62,526 nucleotides of DNA from a virus, in IMG/VR virus record IMGVR_UViG_3300019763_000009, positions 1 to 62,526 of that record, one strand, 5' to 3'. Positions 55,538-60,550 of the stretch are shown one piece after another. The first letter of the stretch is position 1; each line of letters opens with the position of its first letter. The notes under the pieces are model-generated. The model made no database searches. It saw only the letters and a program-made list of their open reading frames with translations, and had not been told where the DNA came from. The position numbers and the translations under genes are program-made.

Positions 55538-55609
55538 GGGTATGTTCGATGGTTCGGTGTATCGTCTGCAAAACGATGAACGAGGGTTCAATTCCCTCCA
55601 TACCCTCCA
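55538..55609 (+). tRNA. tRNA-Cys(GCA)
   Basis: Acceptor GGGTATG/CATACCC, discriminator T, encoded CCA; anticodon arm ATCGT-CTGCAAA-ACGAT; T-arm GAGGG-TTCAATT-CCCTC. Starts one base after the previous stop codon. Confidence 0.9.
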
Positions 55610-55622
55610 TTAAAGGATTTGT

Positions 55623-55829
55623 ATGATAAGAAAACAGTTGACAGGAAGTAGAATTACCTATATGTTTGAGATATACAAAGCAATCAATGAAATATTTGAT
55701 GAAGACACAACTGGAATGAATGAAGTTCCTTATAACACAGTTTTTAAGGGTGTGATGCAGAAAACACGTGGTCTAGTAAATCCCAAATTGGTTGAAGAAG
55801 AATTATTGAAACTAAAAGAAAGTGGTTGA
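55623..55829 (+). CDS. Hypothetical 68-aa protein
   Basis: Helical, charged (YMFEIYKAINEIFDE; PKLVEEELLKLKESG). SD AAAGGA (55613-55618). Unknown. Confidence 0.5.
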   Translation: MIRKQLTGSRITYMFEIYKAINEIFDEDTTGMNEVPYNTVFKGVMQKTRGLVNPKLVEEELLKLKESG

Positions 55830-55854
55830 CGATAGGAAAGAGATTTGGTAAGAT
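55826..55854 (+). promoter_or_regulatory. Candidate sigma70 promoter 2 of the tRNA array
   Basis: TTGACG (55826-55831), 17-base spacer, TAAGAT (55849-55854). Followed 32 bases later by a boxA-like element and then tRNA-Tyr. Confidence 0.5.
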
Positions 55855-55885
55855 GATCTCACGTTAAACGAAACAACGGAAACAC

Positions 55886-55905
55886 TGATCTTTGACAATT
55901 GAATG
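55886..55905 (+). promoter_or_regulatory. boxA-like antitermination element 2
   Basis: TGATCTTTGACAATTGAATG, close to E. coli rrn boxA TGCTCTTTAACAATT and to element 1 of this array. 24 bases before tRNA-Tyr. Confidence 0.55.
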
Positions 55906-55928
55906 TTTTTTGAAAAAGTAAAAAATAT

Positions 55929-56011
55929 GGGAGGTGAAAGCTAGTGGCTCTAGCAAGTGGTCTGTAAAACCATTCCTTCGGGGAGAAGTTCGAATCTTCC
56001 GCCTCCCACCA
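55929..56011 (+). tRNA. tRNA-Tyr(GTA)
   Basis: Acceptor GGGAGGT/GCCTCCC, discriminator A, CCA; anticodon arm GTGGT-CTGTAAA-ACCAT; short extra arm CC-TTCG-GG as expected for a type II tRNA; T-arm loop TTCGAAT. Confidence 0.9.
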
Positions 56012-56019
56012 AAATTTAT

Positions 56020-56059
56020 AAACATCTTGACAGTTGAGAACACTCCTGATAAGATGTTT
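56020..56059 (+). promoter_or_regulatory. Promoter inside an inverted repeat, before tRNA-Pro
   Basis: TTGACA (56027-56032), 17-base spacer, TAAGAT (56050-56055). The two boxes overlap the arms of a perfect 9-bp inverted repeat AAACATCTT/AAGATGTTT (56020-56028, 56051-56059), which could be an operator. Confidence 0.5.
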
Positions 56060-56068
56060 TAAGAATTA

Positions 56069-56142
56069 CGGAGAGTAAGAGAATGGTACTCACCCTTCCT
56101 TGGACGAAGGTAACGTTGGTTCGATTCCAACCTTTCCGACCA
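56069..56142 (+). tRNA. tRNA-Pro(TGG)
   Basis: Acceptor CGGAGAG/CTTTCCG, discriminator A, CCA; anticodon arm CCTTC-CTTGGAC-GAAGG; T-arm GTTGG-TTCGATT-CCAAC. Confidence 0.92.
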
Positions 56143-56402
56143 TTAATACGAAAGAAAGAGGGTTCACGGTGATCATTAATTTGATGTAGACCCGTCCTGA
56201 GAGGCGAAAACCGTGACAAGTTTAGGTCACAGAGGCATATTCCTAACCAGTTGATTGTTATGTGACCGTGGTGAAAAGGATACCGTAGTAAATTGGCTTG
56301 GTCGCTGATGGAAATGGAATCCCGATTAACCAGAATTTACGGGTAACCAATCACGGCGACTACCTCGACAAGTCTAAGGGATACGGTGCGGTTACCAAAC
56401 CT
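56143..56402 (+). other. Gene-free stretch with short inverted repeats
   Basis: No ORF with a ribosome site and no tRNA. Several 7-bp inverted repeats occur back to back; the best is a rod-like pairing GTAAATT/AATTTAC (56288-56294, 56334-56340) extended by TACC/GGTA, and GGTAACC/GGTTACC (56342-56348, 56390-56396). Seven-base repeats at this spacing are expected by chance several times in the region, so RNA status is uncertain. Confidence 0.3.
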
Positions 56403-56466
56403 TTTAGTGGATATCCACACAGGACGTGGATAGTAAATCAGGGCATACACTCCTTGTTCCACTAAA
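56403..56466 (+). ncRNA. Structured element P (nested 9-bp and 7-bp stems)
   Basis: TTTAGTGGA/TCCACTAAA closes a 64-base unit, and directly inside it TATCCAC-ACAGGAC-GTGGATA forms a perfect 7-bp stem with a 7-base loop like an anticodon arm. No T-loop or CCA. A possible small stable RNA of the kind found in the T4 tRNA cluster. Confidence 0.4.
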
Positions 56467-56477
56467 TTAAAGAAAAT

Positions 56478-56553
56478 GCCTTATGGTCCATCTGGGAATG
56501 GAGCTTGATTGTCGATCAAGTTGTTGCGGTTTCGAATACCGTATGAGGCGCCA
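56478..56553 (+). tRNA. tRNA-Asp(GTC)
   Basis: Acceptor GCCTTAT/ATGAGGC, discriminator G, CCA; anticodon arm CTTGA-TTGTCGA-TCAAG; T-loop TTCGAAT. Confidence 0.92.
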
Positions 56554-56555
56554 AG

Positions 56556-56653
56556 TTTGAACGGTGAAACATCTTGAGTTCCCCCCTTCCTCGTAAAGTT
56601 GATATGGGAAGACTTTACATTGGAATATCCTCTCGGTAAAGTAACCGTTTAAA
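56556..56653 (+). ncRNA. Structured element K
   Basis: TTTGAACGGT/ACCGTTTAAA (10 bp, one G-U) closes a 98-base gene-free segment with an internal 7-bp hairpin GTAAAGT/ACTTTAC (56593-56599, 56612-56618). It exactly fills the space between tRNA-Asp and tRNA-Glu. Confidence 0.4.
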
Positions 56654-56673
56654 ATTTAATTTACAAAGAATAT

Positions 56674-56749
56674 GGTGCTGTCATCTAATGGTTAGGATCT
56701 CAGATTTTCAATCTGATCACGGTGGGTTCAATTCCCCCCAGCACTACCA
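56674..56749 (+). tRNA. tRNA-Glu(TTC)
   Basis: Acceptor GGTGCTG/CAGCACT, discriminator A, CCA; anticodon arm TCAGA-TTTTCAA-TCTGA; T-loop TTCAATT. Confidence 0.92.
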
Positions 56750-56753
56750 AATT

Positions 56754-56796
56754 ATCTCTCTGAAACTAATGTGGGTTTAAATCCCACCAGAGAGAT
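56754..56796 (+). ncRNA. Acceptor/T-arm minihelix without D and anticodon arms
   Basis: ATCTCTCTG/CAGAGAGAT (9 bp) stacks directly on a perfect T-arm GTGGG-TTTAAAT-CCCAC, with only 8 bases (56763-56770) where D and anticodon arms should be. The 3' end is CAG, not CCA. It looks like a deleted tRNA or a tRNA-like minihelix. Confidence 0.55.
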
Positions 56797-56804
56797 CAGT
56801 AATT

Positions 56805-56916
56805 TCTGTTATAGATGTATAGCATAAACCTTTATTAGTGTGGAGTACACTTATCACTTAATTCACCTGCAATGTGAAAGGAAAGAGCTAATATAATATG
56901 CAATAACAGATTTTTT
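56805..56916 (+). ncRNA. Structured element B ending in T6
   Basis: TCTGTTAT/ATAACAGA (8 bp) closes a 106-base unit followed by TTTTTT. Inside are AGTGT-GGAGT-ACACT and TTCAC-CTGCAAT-GTGAA, the latter shaped like an anticodon arm (GCA). No T-arm. Could be a small RNA with its own terminator. Confidence 0.35.
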
Positions 56917-56918
56917 AT

Positions 56919-56992
56919 AGGGATATCGTATAATGGTAATACAGGGGCTTCCAACACCTCTAATCAGCGTTCGATTCGTTGTATCCCTGCCA
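56919..56992 (+). tRNA. tRNA-Trp(CCA)
   Basis: Acceptor AGGGATA/TATCCCT with A1-U72 and G73, the E. coli Trp identity set, encoded CCA; D-arm GTAT-AATGGTA-ATAC; anticodon loop TTCCAAC (stem has a C31-A39 mismatch). A Gly(TCC) reading is possible if the loop is shifted by one base, but D-arm spacing favours Trp. Confidence 0.78.
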
Positions 56993-57029
56993 ATTAACTC
57001 CAAACAACAGTTGATAGTTTGGAAACTTT

Positions 57030-57037
57030 TATAAATA
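57030..57037 (+). promoter_or_regulatory. Late promoter for HNH gene 1
   Basis: TATAAATA within AAACTTTTATAAATACT, a 17-base string repeated exactly before the second HNH gene (58192-58208). Confidence 0.75.
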
Positions 57038-57055
57038 CTTTCATAGGAGATTATT

Positions 57056-57466
57056 ATGAAGGTGTGTAGTAGGTGTAAACAAGAAAAATCTTTGTCTGAG
57101 TTCAACAAGAATAAGTCGAAGAATGATGGGTATCAGTATTATTGTAAGGTATGTCAAGCAATATCAACTAAGAAACACTACGAAGATAATAAAGAGAAGT
57201 ATGTTGAAAGTAGTAGGAGATCACAAAAAAAGTTATCTTTATGGTTTGCTGATTACAAGAAAACCCTGAAATGTTCTAATTGTGGGGAAGATAGATACTA
57301 TTGTTTAGACTTTCATCATTTAGATCCTACTAAAAAGGTAAAGGGTGTTAGTAAAATGGTGGCGGATGGTATGAACAAGGAAAAGATAATAATTGAAATT
57401 GACAAGTGTGTTGTTTTGTGTAAGAATTGTCACTCAGAAATACACTACATGGAAAAAAATAAATAG
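57056..57466 (+). CDS. HNH homing endonuclease 1
   Basis: 136 aa. N-terminal zinc site CSRC...YYCKVC (residues 4-7 and about 30-33), then the HNH core: CSNCGEDRYYCLDFHHLDP and VVLCKNCHSEIH near the C-terminus. Such free-standing HNH enzymes cut recipient phage DNA near their own site and spread by repair. It is wedged between tRNA-Trp and a tRNA 3' fragment, with its own late promoter. SD AGGAG (57045-57049). Confidence 0.85.
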   Translation: MKVCSRCKQEKSLSEFNKNKSKNDGYQYYCKVCQAISTKKHYEDNKEKYVESSRRSQKKLSLWFADYKKTLKCSNCGEDRYYCLDFHHLDPTKKVKGVSKMVADGMNKEKIIIEIDKCVVLCKNCHSEIHYMEKNK

Positions 57467-57502
57467 GTTTGGATGTGGGTTCGATCCCTACTATCCCTGC
57501 CA
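57467..57502 (+). pseudogene. 3' fragment of a tRNA (Trp-type acceptor)
   Basis: Directly after the HNH stop codon lie a T-arm GTGGG-TTCGATC-CCTAC and TATCCCT-G-CCA, the same acceptor strand and discriminator as tRNA-Trp at 56919. No 5' half is present. Probably a scar of HNH gene insertion into or beside the tRNA gene. Confidence 0.8.
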
Positions 57503-57508
57503 AATTAC

Positions 57509-57584
57509 GGAACTATGGTGTAGATGGTCTGCACGTCTGATTGAAGTCCAGAAGGTCAAGGATCGTTACCTTGTGGTTCCACCA
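57509..57584 (+). tRNA. tRNA-Phe(GAA)
   Basis: Acceptor GGAACTA/TGGTTCC, discriminator A, CCA; anticodon loop TTGAAGT in stem TCTGA/CCAGA (A31-C39 mismatch); T-arm CAAGG-ATCGTTA-CCTTG. Confidence 0.85.
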
Positions 57585-57594
57585 AATTTACGAA

Positions 57595-57706
57595 ATGATT
57601 GTATGACTATCTAAGGCGATTTAAGACACGTCTATACGATATACTTGGTTCGAACCGAATATATTGGAAACGTCCAGAGGAAATTAGTCATTCCTTGTAC
57701 AATCAT
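57595..57706 (+). ncRNA. Structured element H
   Basis: ATGATTGTA/TACAATCAT (9 bp) continues without gap on the 5' side into TGACTA/TAGTCA (6 bp), with a 7-base bulge TTCCTTG on the 3' side. Inside, ATATACTTGG-TTCGAA-CCGAATATAT forms a hairpin with nine of ten positions paired. 15 near-continuous bp are unlikely by chance. Confidence 0.5.
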
Positions 57707-57707
57707 A

Positions 57708-57769
57708 AAACTTGATAACCAAGGATCACAAGTTCTGGGGTTACAATCTGGGGTAGTCAGATCAAGTTT
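57708..57769 (+). ncRNA. Structured element I
   Basis: AAACTTGAT/ATCAAGTTT (9 bp) encloses TAACC/GGTTA and TCTG-GGGTAGT-CAGA, a three-way junction filling the space before tRNA-Leu(TAG). Confidence 0.4.
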
Positions 57770-57777
57770 AATTTTAT

Positions 57778-57855
57778 GGCTCGTTACCCCACGTTGGCAG
57801 AGGGAGCAGTTTTAGAAACTGTAAAGGGAGGGTTCAACACCCTCACGGGCTACCA
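57778..57855 (+). tRNA. tRNA-Leu(TAG), short variable loop
   Basis: Acceptor GGCTCGT/ACGGGCT, discriminator A, CCA; anticodon arm GCAGT-TTTAGAA-ACTGT; T-arm GAGGG-TTCAACA-CCCTC. The variable loop is only AAAGG, whereas bacterial tRNA-Leu normally has a long variable arm. Identical to the tRNA at 59170 outside the anticodon arm. Confidence 0.88.
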
Positions 57856-57868
57856 TTTAGTAAGAAAT

Positions 57869-57947
57869 GCGGGTATCGCTCAGTTACATGGTGTGACAGT
57901 GGGTTTCCAACCCATCGCAAGGTGTTCGATTCACCATATCCGCTCCA
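57869..57947 (+). tRNA. tRNA-Gly(TCC)
   Basis: Acceptor GCGGGTA/TATCCGC, discriminator T (as in E. coli Gly), CCA; anticodon arm GTGGG-TTTCCAA-CCCAT; T-loop TTCGATT. Slightly enlarged D-loop. Confidence 0.88.
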
Positions 57948-57952
57948 AGTTT

Positions 57953-58018
57953 AATGGTTGAACAGGTTGAGGTGACTCCTCTGGTTCTTTATGGTCTTCG
58001 TCGGACCAACCATTTTTT
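57953..58018 (+). ncRNA. Structured element J or terminator
   Basis: AATGGTTG/AACCATT closes hairpins GAGG-TGACT-CCTC and GGTC-TTCGTCG-GACC and is followed by TTTTTT (58013-58018). Could end transcription within the array or be a small RNA. Confidence 0.4.
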
Positions 58019-58026
58019 AGTTATAT

Positions 58027-58100
58027 GCCTCTTTAGCACAACGGTAGCGCAGACGGCTGATAATCGTTTGATGGTGGTTCGATTCCACCAAGAGGCACCA
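58027..58100 (+). tRNA. tRNA-Ile(GAT)
   Basis: Acceptor GCCTCTT/AAGAGGC, discriminator A, CCA; anticodon loop CTGATAA; T-arm GGTGG-TTCGATT-CCACC. Confidence 0.92.
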
Positions 58101-58108
58101 TTATTTAT

Positions 58109-58183
58109 TCCGAAGTAGCTCAGCGGTAGAGCAGGAAGCTGTTAACTTCAAGGTCGTAGGTTCGATCCCTACCTTCGGAGCCA
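58109..58183 (+). tRNA. tRNA-Asn(GTT)
   Basis: Acceptor TCCGAAG/CTTCGGA, discriminator G, CCA; anticodon loop CTGTTAA; T-arm GTAGG-TTCGATC-CCTAC. Confidence 0.92.
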
Positions 58184-58199
58184 AATTAATACAAACTTT

Positions 58200-58207
58200 T
58201 ATAAATA
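58200..58207 (+). promoter_or_regulatory. Late promoter for HNH gene 2
   Basis: TATAAATA in the same 17-base context as before HNH gene 1. A hairpin TATTAACA/TGTTAATA follows at once (58207-58227) in the untranslated leader. Confidence 0.75.
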
Positions 58208-58247
58208 CTATTAACAGGTATTGTTAATATCAAATTGGAGGTTTGTT

Positions 58248-58778
58248 GTGAGTAAACAATCAGACGCAGTAAAAAAGTGGAGAAGTTCTACAAAATCACG
58301 AATAGTTGAATCAATGGGTGGTTGTTGTCAAATATGTAGTTATGATAAGTGTAACAACGCATTAGAATTACATCACATTGATCCAGAAGAAAAGGAATTG
58401 TCATTTGGTAATGTAATGGCTAATCCAAAATCGTGGGACAATATAGTTAAAGAACTAAGGAAATGTATTCTTTTATGTTCAAATTGTCACAAAGAAGTTC
58501 ATAGTGGTATAACAGAATTACCAGAGACACATAATACTTTTGATGAAGATTTTGTGATTTACATACAAACAGAAGTAACGTATTGTCCTGTTTGTGGTAA
58601 AGAAAAACCAAAAACATATACAACATGTTCAAAGAAATGTGCTGGATCACTTAGAGGTAAAGTTGATTGGTCAAAGTTTGACTTAGTTGAAATGAAAAAA
58701 ACTTTGACTAACTCAAGAATTGCTGAGATAATTGGTGTATCTGAGACTATGATACGAAAGAAGTTAAAAATTACATAG
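58248..58778 (+). CDS. HNH homing endonuclease 2 with C-terminal HTH
   Basis: 176 aa from GTG 58248 (GGAGG six bases upstream). HNH core: CCQICSYDKCNNALELHHID and CILLCSNCHKEVH at about 25-90; a second zinc site CPVC...TCSKKC near 115-135; C-terminal helix-turn-helix NSRIAEIIGVSETMIRKKL, likely the DNA-binding part. Related in core to HNH 1 but longer and without its N-terminal zinc site. An ATAATCG/CGATTAT hairpin follows the stop. Confidence 0.85.
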   Translation: MSKQSDAVKKWRSSTKSRIVESMGGCCQICSYDKCNNALELHHIDPEEKELSFGNVMANPKSWDNIVKELRKCILLCSNCHKEVHSGITELPETHNTFDEDFVIYIQTEVTYCPVCGKEKPKTYTTCSKKCAGSLRGKVDWSKFDLVEMKKTLTNSRIAEIIGVSETMIRKKLKIT

Positions 58779-58815
58779 ATAATCGGAATTAAATCGATTA
58801 TGTATGAAAAATCAT

Positions 58816-58891
58816 GGGAGAAGGCATTGGGGTTGCGACTCTGTTTTGCATACAGAGGGTCTTTAGGGTTCGATTCCCTTTTCTTCCACCA
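58816..58891 (+). tRNA. tRNA-Ala(TGC)
   Basis: Acceptor GGGAGAA/TTCTTCC, discriminator A, CCA; anticodon arm TCTGT-TTTGCAT-ACAGA; T-loop TTCGATT. Confidence 0.88.
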
Positions 58892-58899
58892 AATATTAT

Positions 58900-59038
58900 G
58901 GGTAGTCGGACATCAACGGTGAAAGTGGTACCACAGAAACCTTAGATGTGAACCGTGTAAACAAAAGAAACCACTTGGAGACGGTACCGTTGAGAGTGGG
59001 GACCAAGGAAGATGAGGTCGATACTCATCCTACCCTCC
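58900..59038 (+). ncRNA. Long tRNA-like element C
   Basis: GGGTAG...CTACCC encloses a T-arm-like GATGAG-GTCGATA-CTCATC in the normal acceptor-adjacent place, but the middle is replaced by a long helix: TCAACGGT/ACCGTTGA (58913-58920, 58986-58993) containing AAGTGGT/ACCACTT (58923-58929, 58970-58976). 3' end TCC, no CCA. 139 bases. Confidence 0.5.
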
Positions 59039-59041
59039 TTT

Positions 59042-59107
59042 TTACTGTAGGATGCGATTGAGCAAGACCTTTTAGACAAATGTTGGTTTGACTCCAACCT
59101 CAGTAAG
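59042..59107 (+). pseudogene. Degenerate tRNA-like gene D without CCA
   Basis: TTACTGT/TCAGTAA (6 of 7 paired) and a perfect T-arm GTTGG-TTTGACT-CCAAC in correct order, but only about 32 bases for D and anticodon arms, no convincing anticodon stem, and GTAA where the discriminator-CCA should be. Confidence 0.5.
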
Positions 59108-59114
59108 TAATTAG

Positions 59115-59155
59115 TTGACAATGTTTATATGATAGGTTACTATGTAAAAACATTG
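59115..59155 (+). promoter_or_regulatory. Promoter overlapping an inverted repeat, before tRNA-Leu(CAA)
   Basis: TTGACA (59115-59120), 17-base spacer, TACTAT (59138-59143). CAATGTTT/AAACATTG (59119-59126, 59148-59155) overlaps the -35 end and flanks the -10, the same layout as at 56020. Confidence 0.5.
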
Positions 59156-59169
59156 AGACAGAAAGTTAT

Positions 59170-59247
59170 GGCTCGTTACCCCACGTTGGCAGAGGGAGCA
59201 TCTTCAAACGGTGTAAAGGGAGGGTTCAACACCCTCACGGGCTACCA
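59170..59247 (+). tRNA. tRNA-Leu(CAA), short variable loop
   Basis: Same body as the tRNA at 57778; only an 11-base window in the anticodon arm differs, giving GCATC-TTCAAAC-GGTGT and anticodon CAA. Encoded CCA, discriminator A, short variable loop. Confidence 0.88.
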
Positions 59248-59265
59248 TAAGATAATAGCTGATTT

Positions 59266-59370
59266 ATTCGTGTCAATCGGATAATGAATCTGTAGAGAAG
59301 GAAAACCTATTTAGCGGTAGGTAATGTGGAACACACGAATACTATATTCCTCGGTAGATGTCTATAGTAT
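59266..59370 (+). ncRNA. Structured elements G
   Basis: ATTCGTGT/ACACGAAT (59266-59273, 59333-59340) with internal ACCTA/TAGGT, followed at once by ATACTATA/TATAGTAT (59339-59346, 59363-59370). Eight-bp repeats at such distances can be chance; listed because the stretch has no gene. Confidence 0.3.
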
Positions 59371-59422
59371 AGTATAAACCACTCAGAGACTTCCAGACGG
59401 TAAATTGGCGACGTTACAACAT

Positions 59423-59496
59423 ACTCCTATAGTACAATGGTAGTACGACTGGCTTACATCCAGACAACGGTGGTTCGATTCCATCTAGGAGTACCA
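59423..59496 (+). tRNA. tRNA-Val(TAC)
   Basis: Acceptor ACTCCTA/TAGGAGT, discriminator A, CCA; anticodon loop CTTACAT; T-loop TTCGATT. Confidence 0.9.
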
Positions 59497-59504
59497 AAAA
59501 ATTA

Positions 59505-59590
59505 TACTCAGTTAGATCAAACGGATATCCCTAGACGGATTAGATCACTACCTCGACGGAGAGATGAGGGTTCAATTCCCTCACTGAGTA
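59505..59590 (+). pseudogene. tRNA-like gene E without CCA, with D-loop insertion
   Basis: Acceptor TACTCAGT/ACTGAGTA, perfect T-arm GAGGG-TTCAATT-CCCTC and D-stem GATC/GATC, but the D-loop is 24 bases with a direct repeat ACGGA, as if 14 bases were duplicated in. The anticodon stem (TCACT/AGAGA, one mismatch) has a 10-base loop. TTA follows the discriminator instead of CCA. Confidence 0.55.
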
Positions 59591-59600
59591 TTACAAATCA

Positions 59601-59677
59601 TCAGGAGTTAAGATAAATGGTTAATCGCATAGATTGTGACTCTGTGTATATCGGATCGTACCCGATACTCCTGACCA
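59601..59677 (+). tRNA. tRNA-His(GTG)
   Basis: Acceptor CAGGAGT/ACTCCTG with an additional T(-1)-A73 pair, consistent with the 8-bp acceptor of tRNA-His; CCA; anticodon arm ATAGA-TTGTGAC-TCTGT; T-arm ATCGG-ATCGTAC-CCGAT. Confidence 0.85.
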
Positions 59678-59683
59678 AATTTA

Positions 59684-59788
59684 TGTAATATCACTTTTGC
59701 AAGACGAAAGAAAGAGGGTTCGATTCCCTCCTCGGCTTGACTGTCGGTGGGGCAAATATGGTGAAGCATTCGTTAAAGTGATATTACA
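59684..59788 (+). ncRNA. Candidate circularly permuted tRNA-like gene (Cys, GCA)
   Basis: A perfect 14-bp repeat TGTAATATCACTTT/AAAGTGATATTACA (59684-59697, 59775-59788) encloses, in order: TGCAAG, ACGAA, 5-base variable region, T-arm GAGGG-TTCGATT-CCCTC, a linking hairpin TCGGC-TTGACT-GTCGG, a D-arm-like GC-AAATATGGTGAA-GC, then A, TTCGT and T. Joining the ends gives TTCGT-TTGCAAG-ACGAA: a 5-bp anticodon stem, 7-base loop with T33, anticodon GCA. Acceptor pairing is only about 5 bp, the D-stem is weak and no CCA is encoded. Confidence 0.5.
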
Positions 59789-59796
59789 AGTTACAT

Positions 59797-59873
59797 GTCT
59801 CCGTAGCTCAGCGGAATAGAGCAGTAGCCTTCTAAGCTATTAGTCATAGGTTCGAATCCTATCGGGGACACCA
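59797..59873 (+). tRNA. tRNA-Arg(TCT)
   Basis: Acceptor GTCTCCG/CGGGGAC, discriminator A, CCA; anticodon arm GTAGC-CTTCTAA-GCTAT; T-arm ATAGG-TTCGAAT-CCTAT. Confidence 0.93.
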
Positions 59874-59877
59874 TTTT

Positions 59878-59953
59878 GGATCTTTAGCTCAATTGGTAGA
59901 GCAGCGTCCTCATAAGACGTATTATCACGGTTCAAGTCCGTGGAGATCCACCA
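59878..59953 (+). tRNA. tRNA-Met(CAT) (elongator; Ile2 not excluded)
   Basis: Acceptor GGATCTT/GAGATCC, discriminator A, CCA; anticodon arm GCGTC-CTCATAA-GACGT; T-arm CACGG-TTCAAGT-CCGTG. G1-C72 rules out an initiator. T-loop TTCAAGT resembles E. coli Ile2, but a separate Ile(TAT) gene follows, so Met is more likely. Confidence 0.88.
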
Positions 59954-59960
59954 GTTACAC

Positions 59961-60038
59961 GTTCCTGTAGTTAAAATGGTCTATAACGGTTGCCTTATAA
60001 GCGATTATTGTCGGGTTCGAATCCCACTAGGAACACCA
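59961..60038 (+). tRNA. tRNA-Ile(TAT)
   Basis: Acceptor GTTCCTG/TAGGAAC, discriminator A, CCA; anticodon arm GTTGC-CTTATAA-GCGAT; T-loop TTCGAAT. Reads ATA, a frequent codon in this AT-rich genome but rare in many hosts. Confidence 0.9.
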
Positions 60039-60056
60039 ATTTAGACGGAGATTGAT

Positions 60057-60245
60057 ATGGTAAGGGCGAGATTACATGTTATATGTGGAAACTGTGGGTG
60101 TAATGATTCATTTACATACTCAATCGATCCAGAAGGTCATGATATGTCAGATGAAGAAGTTGTCTTTGATCCATCAGTAAATATTTATTGTGATAATTGT
60201 GGGACAATCCATGATTTAAGTGATACAGTAGAAGAAAAGAAATAG
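60057..60245 (+). CDS. Small zinc-ribbon protein
   Basis: 62 aa with CGNCG (10-14) and CDNCG (about 45-49), a clear four-cysteine zinc ribbon with a disordered acidic tail. SD CGGAG. Role unknown; could be nucleic-acid binding. Confidence 0.6.
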   Translation: MVRARLHVICGNCGCNDSFTYSIDPEGHDMSDEEVVFDPSVNIYCDNCGTIHDLSDTVEEKK

Positions 60246-60448
60246 TTGTTGATAAACATGTAAGTCATGTAGTCTGTAATCGAACATGGACTTTAAAGAG
60301 ACTGTATTACCTGAAATCATTGGTTCGTAATAGGTAATTAGGAGACACCCTATAAACGGGGAAGTGCAGGTGTAACCTGTTCCAATACACAGCGAGTAAC
60401 CGTGGAAATCGGAAGAATTAGTGGGGTAACGACCACTATCAACAACTA
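60243..60448 (+). ncRNA. Large multibranched RNA candidate Q
   Basis: TAGTTGTTGATA/TATCAACAACTA (12 perfect bp, 60243-60254 and 60437-60448) encloses ACATG/CATGT, AGTCT/AGACT, ATTACCT/AGGTAAT (60306-60312, 60332-60338), GGAA-CAGGT/ACCTG-TTCC (60360-60383) and TAGTGG/CCACTA. 206 bases without a gene; the closing stem starts in the stop codon of the previous gene. Confidence 0.55.
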
Positions 60449-60457
60449 AGTTTATAT

Positions 60458-60535
60458 GGGAGTATAGACCAATTGGCAGAGTCAGTGTCTTTAAACGGCA
60501 TAAAGTGATGGGTTCGAATCCCTCTACTCCTACCA
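60458..60535 (+). tRNA. tRNA-Leu(TAA), short variable loop
   Basis: Acceptor GGGAGTA/TACTCCT, discriminator A, CCA; anticodon arm GTGTC-TTTAAAC-GGCAT; T-loop TTCGAAT. Variable loop short, as in the other two Leu tRNAs here. T-stem has two weak pairs. Confidence 0.85.
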
Positions 60536-60550
60536 TTTTTAAAAAGATAG

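Noticed and set aside
56164-56267. Two 7-bp inverted repeats, TCACGGT/ACCGTGA and GGTCACA/TGTGACC, looking like closing stems of small RNAs
   Set aside because: Repeats of 7 bp within about 100 bases are expected dozens of times by chance in 8 kb; no inner T-arm or long hairpin supports them.
56919-56992. Second tRNA-Gly(TCC) instead of tRNA-Trp
   Set aside because: A one-base shift gives loop CTTCCAA, but the D-arm spacing and the A1-U72/G73 acceptor fit Trp better.
56993-57502. Group I intron with an HNH ORF inside a tRNA gene
   Set aside because: The upstream tRNA-Trp is complete with CCA and there is no intron core between the halves; a free-standing HNH insertion explains the fragment.
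58900-59038. tRNA with a long intron
   Set aside because: No anticodon arm can be assembled after removing the central helix, so an intron-containing tRNA is not supported.
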